59,571 nt of DNA from Pseudonocardiales bacterium (GCA_003244055.1 QHBZ01000032.1:1-59571), one strand, 5' to 3'; numbered from the stretch's first letter, positions 41,149 through 49,929 are shown. Numbers and translations are program-made. Notes: generated by a model from the letters alone, not told the origin.

Positions 41149-42387
41149 CTACGGGACGTTCTTCAACTCTTTGGACGGATCTAGCACGGTGTCATCCGAT
41201 TTTTCGCCAGGACGCTTAAATCGCCTATATCCTTCGATGGCACCGAGGATGGTGACCAGTGCACCGACCAGCGTCGCCCAATTGTTCGACAACCATACCC
41301 GAAGAGAATAACCAGGGTTGATCGCGACATCAATTTTTCGTTCAAACACCTTCTCTTCAATCGGGTTCGAGTACTTCGCGTAGAGGACCGAGACCGTGAG
41401 GAACAGAGAATGAGTCCCCGAAGTAGTCGGCGTCACATCCCACCGCCACTCCCGGTACCCGGTAGAAGGCAACTCCTGAACGTCTGAGCCAACCGGACCG
41501 ATGTCGAATTCCTTGCCCTCCAGCTTCGCCCTCATGGTCGTGCCGACGCGCAATGTATCAATGCTGGGACCAGCTTTGCCCTGTAGCCCTTTGGCGAGCT
41601 GATCGGACAATTTCCGGGTGATCCGCACCTCGATGCGATTAGAGACGCCTACGCGCATTCGATCAGGGGGGTTGTAAAGAATCACCCCAGATTGGACCTC
41701 GCGTTTGACGATGTCCTCGTACTGCGCCAGCGTACTGGCGGTGTCGCTATCCGGGGCACCCCCGGACGTCGGAGATTCCGCCGGTGCCGCAGTTCCCGCC
41801 GGCGCCGGGGGCGCTGGCGCGGATGCTCCGGGTGACGCCTGCCCGGTTTCCGCCGGTGCCGGGGGTGCCGTTGCCGATGCTCCGGGTGACGCCTGCCCGG
41901 TTTCCGTCGGCGGCGGGGGCGCCATTGACGACGGCGGCGGCGGCACTGTTGACGGGGGCGGGGACGCCGGCGGGGCCGTCGATGTCGGCATGGGGTTGAC
42001 GACCGCAAAGCTCACCCTCGTGCCGCCGCAGTCGCTGGTGCTGGTCACCGTGTGCTCCCCGAGTGCGGCGTCCCCGGGCACCGTGAACGTGAGCGAGACG
42101 TTGCCGCGGTCATCCGGATAGCCCGACGTGACCGGTAGATTGTCATCCCAGCGCAGCAGGACCGATCCGCAGTAGCCCGTGCCGCTCGCGGTCACCGTCG
42201 AGCCAGAGCGTCCTTCGGACGGCGCGAGCGACAGTGTTGCGGCGGCATCCCGGGCTGACTCACCGGTGGCCGCTGACTCACCGGTGGCCTGGGCGATACT
42301 TCCAGCCCCTGGAGCGAGCAGCGCGACCAGCGCGACCAGCACGATATGCCCGCGCGCCAAGGCCGAGCGAGCCCCCCCAAACCCCAT
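41149..42387 (-). CDS. Exported, C-terminally anchored protein with Ig-like domain and Pro-rich linker
   Basis: 412 residues. A signal peptide ('HIVLVALVALLAPGAGSIAQA') is followed by an Ig/IPT-like domain (about 50-135; 'LAPSEGRSGSTVTASGTGYCGS', 'GNVSLTFTVPGDAALGEHTVTST'). A Pro/Ala linker contains two copies of an 'ETGQASPGASA.APPAPA' repeat. A second beta-rich domain follows (about 230-360), then a transmembrane helix ('WATLVGALVTILGAIEGY') and a short charged cytoplasmic tail. I recognise no family for the second domain. The layout suggests a cell-surface protein held in the membrane. It has its own short gap from hisN (convergent). Confidence 0.75.
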   Translation of the reverse strand: MGFGGARSALARGHIVLVALVALLAPGAGSIAQATGESAATGESARDAAATLSLAPSEGRSGSTVTASGTGYCGSVLLRWDDNLPVTSGYPDDRGNVSLTFTVPGDAALGEHTVTSTSDCGGTRVSFAVVNPMPTSTAPPASPPPSTVPPPPSSMAPPPPTETGQASPGASATAPPAPAETGQASPGASAPAPPAPAGTAAPAESPTSGGAPDSDTASTLAQYEDIVKREVQSGVILYNPPDRMRVGVSNRIEVRITRKLSDQLAKGLQGKAGPSIDTLRVGTTMRAKLEGKEFDIGPVGSDVQELPSTGYREWRWDVTPTTSGTHSLFLTVSVLYAKYSNPIEEKVFERKIDVAINPGYSLRVWLSNNWATLVGALVTILGAIEGYRRFKRPGEKSDDTVLDPSKELKNVP

Positions 42388-42675
42388 CCGATGATCATAA
42401 CGGCAGCGCTTTCCACTGATGTGACCGCCGCGCGGGCATCACGCTGCTGGATGTGCCGTGACTTGAGCCATAGCCCCACCGGCTCTTGCCCGCCCGGCAA
42501 CCGGCAGGTAAGGATATGTGCATGCGGCGTGCTGTCCTCGAGCAGTTCTGGCCGAGCCGGCGCATGCACGCTTTCGACCAGTTCTGAAGGTAGGCCGCGC
42601 GTCGGCGCATGGCCTTCCCGCCCCGCGCGGCCGATCCCCGGTGCCTACATTCCTCCACGCATACCAGGAGAATCT

Positions 42676-43164
42676 GTGTCCGTTACCGACGACCTGCTCG
42701 CCAACAACGCCCGCTACGCCGGGTCCTTCTCCGGCCCGCTGCCCATGCCGCCCGGCAAGCACGTCGCCGTGGTGGCCTGCATGGACGCCCGCCTGGACGT
42801 CTACCGCATCCTGGGCCTCAACGAGGGCGAGGCGCACGTCATTCGCAACGCCGGAGGCGTGATCACCGACGACGAGATCCGCTCGCTGGCGATCAGCCAG
42901 CGGCTGCTCGGCACTCAGGAGATCATCCTCATCCACCACACCGACTGCGGGATGCTCACCTTCACCGACGACCAGTTCAAGAAGTCGATTCAGGATGAGA
43001 CCGGGATCAAGCCGCCATGGGCCGCCGAGGCCTTCCCGAACCTTGAGGAGGACGTCCAGCAGTCCATCGCCCGGATCAAGGCCAGCCCGTTCGTGCCGAA
43101 CAAGAGCTCCATCCGCGGGTTCGTCTTCGACGTCGCAACAGGCAAGCTCAACGAGGTCGTGTGA
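42676..43164 (+). CDS. Beta-class carbonic anhydrase
   Basis: A 162-residue protein from GTG 42676 (AGGAGAATCT upstream). Zinc ligands and the catalytic dyad are visible: Cys35 with Asp37 in 'VACMDARLD', and His88/Cys91 in 'LIHHTDCGML'. 'VIRNAGGVITDDEIRSLAIS' is typical. It matches the short actinobacterial type (M. tuberculosis Rv1284/CanA). It interconverts CO2 and bicarbonate, the latter a substrate for PurK and acyl-CoA carboxylases encoded nearby. The ~290-bp gap upstream holds only a GTGCATGCG inverted repeat and no gene. Confidence 0.92.
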   Translation: MSVTDDLLANNARYAGSFSGPLPMPPGKHVAVVACMDARLDVYRILGLNEGEAHVIRNAGGVITDDEIRSLAISQRLLGTQEIILIHHTDCGMLTFTDDQFKKSIQDETGIKPPWAAEAFPNLEEDVQQSIARIKASPFVPNKSSIRGFVFDVATGKLNEVV

Positions 43165-43208
43165 TCGGCTAGCCTTCAAGTACCACCAACCCCGGTCCCG
43201 GGAGTCTC

Positions 43209-43257
43209 TAACGACGGCCAACCTCTGCTGGAATCCCAGCAGGGTTGGCCGTCGTTA
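43209..43257. terminator. Strong bidirectional hairpin terminator between convergent genes
   Basis: TAACGACGGCCAACC at 43209-43223 pairs with its complement at 43243-43257; an inner CTGCTGG/CCAGCAG stem (with a T and a G bulge) closes a 3-nt loop. It lies 45 nt after the carbonic anhydrase stop, and its right end is the stop codon of the lyase gene on the other strand. It lacks a T-run, as is common in high-GC actinobacteria. Confidence 0.85.
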
Positions 43258-44232
43258 TGAGCGGTGTCCTTGGGGGTTGGCAGTCTTTGAAGGGCCACCA
43301 AGGGCGGTGACCACTCGGGATGGTGAGGGTCGGCCGAGCTGGTCGGCCATCCAGAGGCTGGTCTGCACCAGGGCGTCGAGGTCGACGCCGTGCTCGATAC
43401 CCAGCCCGTCGAGCATCCACACCAGGTCCTCGGTGGCCAGGTTGCCGGTGGCCGACTCCGCGTAGGGGCAACCACCCAGACCACCGGCCGAGGCGTCCAC
43501 GCAGCTCACCCCGGCGCGCAGGGCGGCCAGCGTATTGGCCAGCGCCTGGCCGTAGGTGTCGTGGAAGTGCACCGCGAGAACGTCGATCCCGACGCCGGCG
43601 CGCCCGAAACCGTCGAGCAATGCGGTGACGTGACCGGGGGTGGCCACCCCGATGGTGTCGCCCAGGGAGAGCTGATCGCAGCCCAGGTCGAGCAGCCTGC
43701 GCCCGACATCGACAACCTGGTCGACGACTACGGCGCCCTCCCAGGGGTCGCCGAAGCACATCGAGACGTACCCCCGCACTCTGAGGCCCTCGGCCAAAGC
43801 CCGGCGCACCACCGGCAAGAACATCGCGAACTGCGCGTCGAGGTCACGGTTGAGGTTGCGGCGCGCAAAGCTGTCGGTGGCCGAGGCGAAGATCGCGATG
43901 TCGGTGACGCCTACCGCCAGCGCCCGATCCAGGCCCCGCTCGTTGGGCACCAGCACGGGGTAGCGCACACCGGGGCGCGGCACCAGCAGCTCGAGCAGCT
44001 CCGAGGCGTCGGCCAGCTGCGGCACCCACTGTGGGTGAGCGAAGCCGGTCGCCTCCACAACTCGCAACCCCGCCCCGGCCAGCCGGTCCAGGAACTCGGC
44101 CTTGACCGCGACGGGAACCACCGCCGGCTCGTTCTGTAGGCCGTCGCGCGCCCCGACTTCCCAGATCGTCACCCGCTCTGGCAACCCGGCCGCCGGGTGC
44201 CGGTCGGGTAGGCCGACCTCCCTAGCGGTCAT
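43255..44232 (-). CDS. Hydroxymethylglutaryl-CoA lyase family enzyme
   Basis: A 325-residue TIM-barrel enzyme of the HMGL-like family. It has 'VTIWEVGARDGLQNEPAVVPV', 'VVEATGFAHPQWVPQLADASEL', 'IAIFASATDSFARRNLN', 'GYVSMCFGDPWEG', 'LSLGDTIGVATPGHV', 'VHFHDTYGQALANTLAAL' and the Cys-loop 'GLGGCPYAESATGNLATEDLVWML'. It cleaves HMG-CoA to acetoacetate and acetyl-CoA (leucine breakdown). ATG 44232 overlaps the PH-domain gene stop (ATGA), so the two are coupled. Confidence 0.93.
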   Translation of the reverse strand: MTAREVGLPDRHPAAGLPERVTIWEVGARDGLQNEPAVVPVAVKAEFLDRLAGAGLRVVEATGFAHPQWVPQLADASELLELLVPRPGVRYPVLVPNERGLDRALAVGVTDIAIFASATDSFARRNLNRDLDAQFAMFLPVVRRALAEGLRVRGYVSMCFGDPWEGAVVVDQVVDVGRRLLDLGCDQLSLGDTIGVATPGHVTALLDGFGRAGVGIDVLAVHFHDTYGQALANTLAALRAGVSCVDASAGGLGGCPYAESATGNLATEDLVWMLDGLGIEHGVDLDALVQTSLWMADQLGRPSPSRVVTALGGPSKTANPQGHRS

Positions 44233-44723
44233 GTCGCGGAAGGTCCCGGGTTCACCTCGTAGTCCAACAGTGAGTGCACCCGTTCGACCTGCGGAATGTC
44301 GTCGAACTCCAACGGCTCGTCGGAGGCCGACTCGACGATCAGCGTGCCGCAGCCCAGGATCCGGTCGATGAAGGAATGCCGGAACTGGACCGTGTTTATC
44401 CGGTTGATCGGGATGTCGATCCCGCTGCGGGACAGCACCCCCTCCCGGACCATCAGCCGTCGGGTGGTGAGCACGAAATGGGTGGTACGCCAGCGCAGCA
44501 GCGGCGCCACGGTCAGCCACAGCACAGCGATACCACCGAGCACCGCCAGCCCGATCCACCCGTACAGCTGCCAGGAATTCCCGGCGATCAACGCGGCGAC
44601 GTACGAACCGAGCCCGACGATGATCAGCAAGGCGATCACCGGCAGCACCAGCATCTTCCAGTGTGGATGCTCGTGGACCACCACCCGCTCGTCGCCCCGC
44701 AGCAGGTCTTCTGGGTAGGGCAA
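44229..44723 (-). CDS. PH (bPH2)-domain membrane protein
   Basis: A 164-residue protein. There are two hydrophobic helices near the N-terminus ('MLVLPVIALLIIVGLGSYVAAL', 'WIGLAVLGGIAVLWLTVAPLL') and then a bacterial PH domain ('TTHFVLTTRRLMVREGVLSRSGIDIPINRINTVQF'). It matches the Rv3278c type located next to birA/accD in mycobacteria. The start is most likely TTG 44723, 5 nt after GAGGAG; no ATG or GTG fits the conserved N-terminus 'PYPEDLLRGDERVVVHEHPHWK'. The function is unknown. Confidence 0.9.
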   Translation of the reverse strand: MPYPEDLLRGDERVVVHEHPHWKMLVLPVIALLIIVGLGSYVAALIAGNSWQLYGWIGLAVLGGIAVLWLTVAPLLRWRTTHFVLTTRRLMVREGVLSRSGIDIPINRINTVQFRHSFIDRILGCGTLIVESASDEPLEFDDIPQVERVHSLLDYEVNPGPSAT

Positions 44724-44961
44724 GACTCCTCCTCGTCGCCACTGATCACGGTACCGCTGCGGAGGCGACCGAGCTGGCCGGTACAGTCCCCGGCGCGCAG
44801 GTTTCAGGATGGCCGCAGGCTCTTCGTCTTCGCCGCTTCCTCGGAACTAGGCGCGAGCAGTTGTTGCAACGGCGGCACCGGCGCGTCGCGCTAGCCAGAG
44901 AGCAGCGCGCGAAACTGTAGCTGCGGGAAATTCTACAGAACGTCGGAGAAAGTTGGGATCA

Positions 44962-45441
44962 ATGATGCACAACCCGAGTCCCGACTTCGCCGGGATGGAT
45001 CCGGGCCAGGCAGGCCGGGGCCTGAGCGAGTGGGCCGAGCAGCTCCAACGAAAGGCCGAGACATACCGCGGCCTGCAGCGCGAGTTGTCCAAGCTGGCGG
45101 TGACCGAGACGTCGGCCGACGGCATGGTTCGGGTGAGCGTGGACGCCCAGGGCGCGCCAACCGAGCTGACCCTCACCGACCGGGCCCGGGCGGGGGACCC
45201 CGCCCGGTTGTCCGCAGAGCTGATGACCTGCCTGCGCCGCGCCCACAGCACGCTGGCTGCGCAGGTACAGGACCTCGTGACCGCGTCGGTCCCGGACAGC
45301 GGCGACGATGCCGCCGCGCGGATCGTGGCGAGCTACCGCGACCGCTTCCCGGACATCCCCGAGGGACCGGCCGCTGCGCGTGATAGCCGTAGGCGGCCGC
45401 CGGATGACGACGATCTGAGCCAGTCCTCCCACCTCCGCTGA
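44962..45441 (+). CDS. YbaB/EbfC-family protein
   Basis: A 159-residue protein from ATG 44962 (GGAGAAAG upstream; TTG 44953 is possible). It has the YbaB pattern 'LQRKAETYRGLQRELSKLAVTETSADGMVRVSVDAQGAPTELTLTD' followed by helical 'LSAELMTCLRRAHSTLAAQVQDLV', and an acidic/Arg tail. YbaB proteins are small nucleoid-associated DNA-binding dimers; in actinobacteria diverged copies sit near ESX/type VII secretion genes. A possible EspC-like remnant just downstream fits that pattern. Confidence 0.8.
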   Translation: MMHNPSPDFAGMDPGQAGRGLSEWAEQLQRKAETYRGLQRELSKLAVTETSADGMVRVSVDAQGAPTELTLTDRARAGDPARLSAELMTCLRRAHSTLAAQVQDLVTASVPDSGDDAAARIVASYRDRFPDIPEGPAAARDSRRRPPDDDDLSQSSHLR

Positions 45442-45540
45442 TCAGGAGATCCGACGCCCATGGGCCACAGTTTTCACGTCGATGCCGACCAACTCCGACC
45501 TCAGCGCCCTGGCCGAAAGCAAGCGCGCCGAGGTCGCGTC

Positions 45541-46071
45541 GTGAGGCCCGGTGCGGCAGCGGCGACCCTCGCGGGAGTGCTCGCCGCTGGCTGCGGTGCC
45601 CAGACGCCCGCGCCGGCGCCCGCGCCCCCAGCGCCACCTGCGGTGGCCAATGCCAACGGGGTCGATATGTGCACGATCCTGAGTGGACCCGAGCTGACTG
45701 CATTGGGGGTGCAGCTGGATACCGGAAAGCAGTTCAGCCAGGGCGGTGTGGTCGGTTGCCGGTGGCGGGGGCAGTCCTTCACGCTGAGCCTGGAGCGGGA
45801 CAACGCCACCCTGGCCGGGTATCAAGCTCACCGGCAGGATCCGAAGTTCTTCAACTTCATGGATAACAACGTGAACGGTCGAGCCGGCGCCCATTTCGGG
45901 GTTGTGCCCAACGGCTCGCAGTGCGCACAGCTGATAGATGGCGGATCGGTATCACTGTCGGTGAGTGTGGTGGCGCCGGCAAACGCCACTGCGCAGCCGA
46001 TCGAGCCGTGCGCCGAGGCGTTGCGGATCGCTCAGATGATCGAGCCTCGGTTACCGAAAGCGGCGAAATAA
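45541..46071 (+). CDS. DUF3558 lipoprotein
   Basis: A 176-residue lipoprotein. GTG 45541 gives a short signal peptide ending in lipobox LAAGC, then a Pro/Ala linker and the DUF3558 domain ('MCTILSGPELTALGVQLDTGKQFSQGGVVGCRW', 'GSQCAQLIDGGSVSLSVSV'), with paired cysteines. A longer reading from 45460 would add 'MGHSFHVDADQLR', which looks like the start of an EspC-type ESX protein, not a signal peptide. A separate 20-codon frame (45482-45544) ends with GTGA at the lipoprotein start, so the upstream stretch is probably a degraded EspC-like gene. The function of DUF3558 is unknown. Confidence 0.82.
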   Translation: MRPGAAAATLAGVLAAGCGAQTPAPAPAPPAPPAVANANGVDMCTILSGPELTALGVQLDTGKQFSQGGVVGCRWRGQSFTLSLERDNATLAGYQAHRQDPKFFNFMDNNVNGRAGAHFGVVPNGSQCAQLIDGGSVSLSVSVVAPANATAQPIEPCAEALRIAQMIEPRLPKAAK

Positions 46072-46156
46072 CCGCGTGACGCTCGGGCGGGCCCGCGCAG
46101 GATAACCTGACGGCCGGACCCTGACCTGCCGGCGGAGTCGCGAACAGGAGAGCTCC

Positions 46157-47551
46157 ATGACCCGACTCAGCCAGTCTGTTGACCATGTCACTGCCCTGCT
46201 CACGCGCGAGGACCTGGCGACCGACGCCGCCGTGCGTGAGCTGCTGGAGTTGACCACGCAGCGGCGCGGCCTGGACCTGTCCGACCTGTCCCCGACCGAG
46301 CAGGCCGCGTTGATCGCCGACCGTTCCCAGGAGCTTCAGCCGTCAGCTGACGCCCTGGCACAGCGGATAGCGCAGGCCGAGGCGAAGTCGCGGCCGTTCG
46401 TCGCGAAGTTCGGCATCGATCCGACCGGCCACGAGGTTCACCTCGGACACGCGGTGCCGATGCTCATTCTGAGCCGGTTCCAGCGCATGGGTCATCAGGT
46501 GGTGTTCATCGTCGGTGATGTCACGGCCAAGATCGGCGATCCGTCCGGTCGCTCCGACGACCGCCCGGCGCTCACCGACGCCGACATCGCCCGCAACCTC
46601 ACCACCTACCGTCAGCAGGTCACCCCGTTCTTCGACTTCAACCGAGCCCAGTTCCGGCACAACGGCGACTGGCTGCGGGAGATCAAGCTTCCCCGGCTGA
46701 TCGAGATCACCGCGCAGATCCCGGCCTCGATGCCGCTGCAACGCGAAGACTTCCGCAAGCGGTTGGACACCGGTCAGGGTCTGTCACTGGCGGAGTTACT
46801 GTACTCGGTGGTGATGGCGCTGGACTCGGTCGAGATCAACACCGACCTGGAGGTCGGCGGGATCGATCAGTTCCTCAACATGCAGATGTGTCGCAAGGTC
46901 ATGGACGTGTGCGGCCAGATCCCGGAACTGGTGGTCGCGACCTCGCTCATCGAGGGCACGGACGGGACCGGGGCGAAGATGTCGAAGTCCAAGGGCAACT
47001 ACGTTGCCTTGACCGCCCCTGCGGGCGAGATCTTCGGTAAGATCATGTCGGTACCCGATCGACTGGTCGAGCCGTACTTCCGGGCGCTGAGCGAGTGGCG
47101 TGGCGCCGAACTCGCCGTCACCAGCGAGCGGCAGGTGACCGGATCGCTGCATCCGATGGACCTGAAGAAGATCCTGGCGGGCGAGGTCACGGCCGCGATC
47201 CACGGCGTGAACGCGGCTATGAAAGCGCGCGACGAGTTCGTCGCCCGGTTCTCCAAGCGCACCTTCGCCGATGTCGAAGATCTTCCCTCGATCGCCGATC
47301 TCGGCCAGACCGTCAACGACATCGTCAAAGCGCTGGACTTCGCCAAGAGCAACGGCGAGGTCCGCCGCGTCGCCGAACAGAACGGCCTGCGCATCGTCGT
47401 CGAGTCCGACGCTGGTCAGGACCAGATCACATTGACCGCCGACGAGGCTCGCGAACCGCTGGCGTCGGTGCTCAAAAACAAGGTCGATGGACGATCCGGG
47501 GACTATTTCCTGAAGGTCGGCCGCAAACTTGCCCGCATCAATGCCTCTTGA
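46157..47551 (+). CDS. tyrS: Tyrosyl-tRNA synthetase
   Basis: A 464-residue class Ic synthetase. An unusual ~75-residue helical N-terminal extension precedes the catalytic start 'FVAKFGIDPTGHEVHLGHAVPML' (HIGH-type HLGH at 95-98). The KMSKS loop is intact ('GTGAKMSKSKGNYVAL'), and an S4-like tail is present ('VLKNKVDGRSGDYFLKVGRKLARI'). It charges tRNA-Tyr. ATG 46157 has AGGAG upstream. The gene is not at the usual mycobacterial tyrS position, so it may be a second copy. No T-box leader is seen in the 85-bp gap. Confidence 0.88.
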   Translation: MTRLSQSVDHVTALLTREDLATDAAVRELLELTTQRRGLDLSDLSPTEQAALIADRSQELQPSADALAQRIAQAEAKSRPFVAKFGIDPTGHEVHLGHAVPMLILSRFQRMGHQVVFIVGDVTAKIGDPSGRSDDRPALTDADIARNLTTYRQQVTPFFDFNRAQFRHNGDWLREIKLPRLIEITAQIPASMPLQREDFRKRLDTGQGLSLAELLYSVVMALDSVEINTDLEVGGIDQFLNMQMCRKVMDVCGQIPELVVATSLIEGTDGTGAKMSKSKGNYVALTAPAGEIFGKIMSVPDRLVEPYFRALSEWRGAELAVTSERQVTGSLHPMDLKKILAGEVTAAIHGVNAAMKARDEFVARFSKRTFADVEDLPSIADLGQTVNDIVKALDFAKSNGEVRRVAEQNGLRIVVESDAGQDQITLTADEAREPLASVLKNKVDGRSGDYFLKVGRKLARINAS

Positions 47552-47552
47552 G

Positions 47553-48158
47553 CTATAACCAGCCACGGTCCTCGGCGATACGCACCGCCTCAGCGCGGGT
47601 TCGCGCGCCGGTCTTGCCGATCGCCGCGGACAGGTGGTTGCGCACGGTGCCAGCGGAAAGGTGCAGGCGCCGGGACAGATCCGCGACCGTGCCCCCGTCT
47701 GCGGCGGCCACGAGGACCTCGTGCTCCCGGCCGGTCAGCGGGCTGGTGCCGCTGGTCAGCGACTCCGCGGCCAGGGTCGGGTCGACCACCCGCAGCCCTG
47801 CGTGCACCCGGCGCACCGCGTCTACCAGTTGCTCGGGCGGCGCGTCCTTGACGATGAACCCGGCGGCACCTGAAGCCATGGCGCGGGCCAGGTATCCGGG
47901 ACGGCCAAAGGTGGTGCAGATGAGCACCCGGCAGGTGGGCAGCTCGGCGCGCAGCGCCGCCGCGGCGGCCAGACCGTCGCCGCCGGGCATCTGTACGTCG
48001 ATCAGGGCGACGTCGGGGCGGGTGCGGCGGGCTACCGGGACCACCTCGTCGCCGCTGCCCACCTCGGCGACGACCGCGATGTCGGATTCGAGCCCGAGCA
48101 TCGTGGCCAGCGCGCCGCGGACCAGCGCCTGGTCGTCGGCCACCAGCACTTTGATCAT
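47553..48158 (-). CDS. NarL/LuxR-type response regulator
   Basis: A 201-residue protein. The receiver has 'KVLVADDQALVRGALATML' and phospho-acceptor Asp54 in 'VALIDVQMPGGDG', with Lys in 'GFIVKDAPPEQLVDAV'. The LuxR helix-turn-helix is 'LTGREHEVLVAAADGGTVADLSRRLHLSAGTVRNHLSAAIGKTGARTRAEAV'. It overlaps the kinase stop by 4 nt. DesR/YdfI-like pairs usually control an adjacent ABC exporter, here deleted (see 49275-49929). Confidence 0.94.
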   Translation of the reverse strand: MIKVLVADDQALVRGALATMLGLESDIAVVAEVGSGDEVVPVARRTRPDVALIDVQMPGGDGLAAAAALRAELPTCRVLICTTFGRPGYLARAMASGAAGFIVKDAPPEQLVDAVRRVHAGLRVVDPTLAAESLTSGTSPLTGREHEVLVAAADGGTVADLSRRLHLSAGTVRNHLSAAIGKTGARTRAEAVRIAEDRGWL

Positions 48159-49273
48159 GCGCTGGCTCGCAGCCGGAACCCACCGCCGGGCAGCCGACCG
48201 GCCTCCAGGGTGCCCCCCAGCGGTGCCAGCCGTTCCCGCAGGCCGGCCAGGCCGCTGCCGGACCCGTTGGGCTCCCCGCCGCTGCCGTCGTCTCGCACCT
48301 CCAGCCAGGACGGCCCCAACCGCACCTCGCAGCGGCGGGCGTCGCTGTGCCGCACCACGTTGGTGATCGCCTCACGCAGCACGTAGGCAAACGGTTCGTG
48401 GTACTGCGGCGCGAGGTTGTCCACCGCTTGGGGCAGGTCCGCGGTGATGCCGGCGGCGGCCAGTACCGCGCGAGCGCTAGCCAGCTCAGCCGGCAGCGAG
48501 GCCTCGCGCCGCGCAGAGACGGTGGCCCGTACCTCGGAGAGCACCTGCCTGCTCAGCCGCTCGACGTCGCTGACCTCGGTGATCGCTCGCTCGGTATCGC
48601 CGGCCTCGAGGAGCCGGCGAGCCAGCCCGGCCTTGACGGTGATGGTGGTCAGGCCGTGCCCAAGGACGTCGTGCAGGTCACGGGTCACCCGCGCCCGCTC
48701 CTCGGCCACCGCCAGCTCGGCGACCCGCTCCCGAGCCTGGCGCAGCTGGGCGATCGCCCGGACCAGGCCAAACATCATGATCATCATCCAGGTGATCGAC
48801 CCGAAGACGATCACCTCGCCGTATTGCGGCCCCTGCGAGCTCAGCGCGGTGGCTCCCAGCATGCCGGCCAGCAGCACCACGCTCACCCCGACCGCCCACC
48901 CGGTGGGCAGCGCGACCGCGCCCGCGATCAGGGCGAACATCAGCACGCCGATCTCGCGGGAGCCGAGCAGGGCGACGCAGGCCAGTCCTAGGGCCAGGAC
49001 GCCGACGTAAGCCACCAACCTGGGTCGCAGTGCCGAACGCCAGGGCAGCATCCCGATGTAGGCCGCCACGTAGCCGGCGAGCAGCACGCAGATCAGCACC
49101 CGCAGCCAGGTCGGACGGTCAGAGTGCCAGGCGTCCAGCGCGGTGGGCACCAGCCACAGGGTGAACAATCCGGCGCACGGGCGCCAGATCCAGCTCCGGC
49201 GGGCGAACCAGGGCGCAGCGTCGGGGATTCCCGACGCTGCGGTCCCGGCCGCTCGCTCGACCATGCTGCTCAC
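48155..49273 (-). CDS. NarL-family sensor histidine kinase (DesK-like)
   Basis: A 372-residue protein from GTG 49273. About five or six membrane helices fill the first 170 residues. HisKA_3 follows ('RVTRDLHDVLGHGLTTITVKAGLARRLLE', phospho-His in DLHDVLGHG), then the HATPase ('FAYVLREAITNVVRHSDARRCEVRLG', 'GSGSGLAGLRERLAPLGGTLEAGRLPGGGFRL'). It senses membrane or envelope signals in relatives. It is coupled to the response regulator. It was probably expressed with the upstream ABC exporter genes before their deletion. Confidence 0.93.
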   Translation of the reverse strand: MSSMVERAAGTAASGIPDAAPWFARRSWIWRPCAGLFTLWLVPTALDAWHSDRPTWLRVLICVLLAGYVAAYIGMLPWRSALRPRLVAYVGVLALGLACVALLGSREIGVLMFALIAGAVALPTGWAVGVSVVLLAGMLGATALSSQGPQYGEVIVFGSITWMMIMMFGLVRAIAQLRQARERVAELAVAEERARVTRDLHDVLGHGLTTITVKAGLARRLLEAGDTERAITEVSDVERLSRQVLSEVRATVSARREASLPAELASARAVLAAAGITADLPQAVDNLAPQYHEPFAYVLREAITNVVRHSDARRCEVRLGPSWLEVRDDGSGGEPNGSGSGLAGLRERLAPLGGTLEAGRLPGGGFRLRASA

Positions 49274-49274
49274 G

Positions 49275-49929
49275 TTAGGCCCGGGCCAGGCTGGCCCGGT
49301 AGCGCCGCGCCCCGACGAGGGCGAGCAGCGCGGACCAGATGGCCAGTACGAGTACCGCGTTGCCGATCGCGGTGCTGTGCACCAGCGCCGCGTCGCCGAT
49401 CTGGCCCAGCCAGTATGTCGGGAAGACTTCCATCACCGACTGGAAGCCGGCCGGCACGATGTTGGCCGGGATCCACAACCCGCCGATCATGCCGAGCACC
49501 AGCATCACCACGCTGGTGACGGGCTGCATGCTGTCCTTGGTGGTGACCAGCCCGATCAGCAGCCCGAGCAAGACGATCGGGATGATCCCCAGCCACACCC
49601 CGAGCAGGATCTGCATCCACTGGCCCGCCGAGAGCCGGACGTGCTCGACGAGTATCCCGACGAGCGACACCAGGCAGGATCGTCGGCAGCGCGACGAGCA
49701 TGTTCACCGCCGCCGTGCGGCCCGTGTCGGAGAACTCCTGCCCCTCGTCCGGACGGGTGAGCCCGAGCAGCATGTCCACCGTGGTCGATTTGCCCGCGCC
49801 GTTGGGCCCGAGCAGCGCCACCACCTCGCCGGGCGTCATCAGCAGGTCCACCCCGTCCACCGCCTGCACCGGCCCGTAGCGCTTGCGCAGGCCGGTCAGC
49901 CGGACCGCGCCGTGCTCGTTCATCGTCAT
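49275..49929 (-). pseudogene. ABC exporter remnant (ATPase N-terminus fused to permease C-terminus)
   Basis: From ATG 49929 the frame encodes the first ~62 residues of an ABC ATPase ('VRLTGLRKRYGPVQAVDGVDLL', Walker A 'LLGPNGAGKSTTVDMLLGL'). It then jumps at once to permease-like sequence ('FSDTGRTAAVNMLVALPTIL') and shifts frame. The final ~131 residues are a clear ABC-2 permease C-terminus ('ILLGVWLGIIPIVLLGLLIGLVTT', 'VVMLVLGMIGGLWIPANIVP', 'FPTYWLGQIGDAALV'). A deletion of most of the ATPase and of the permease N-terminus explains this. The adjoining two-component genes remain intact. Confidence 0.88.
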
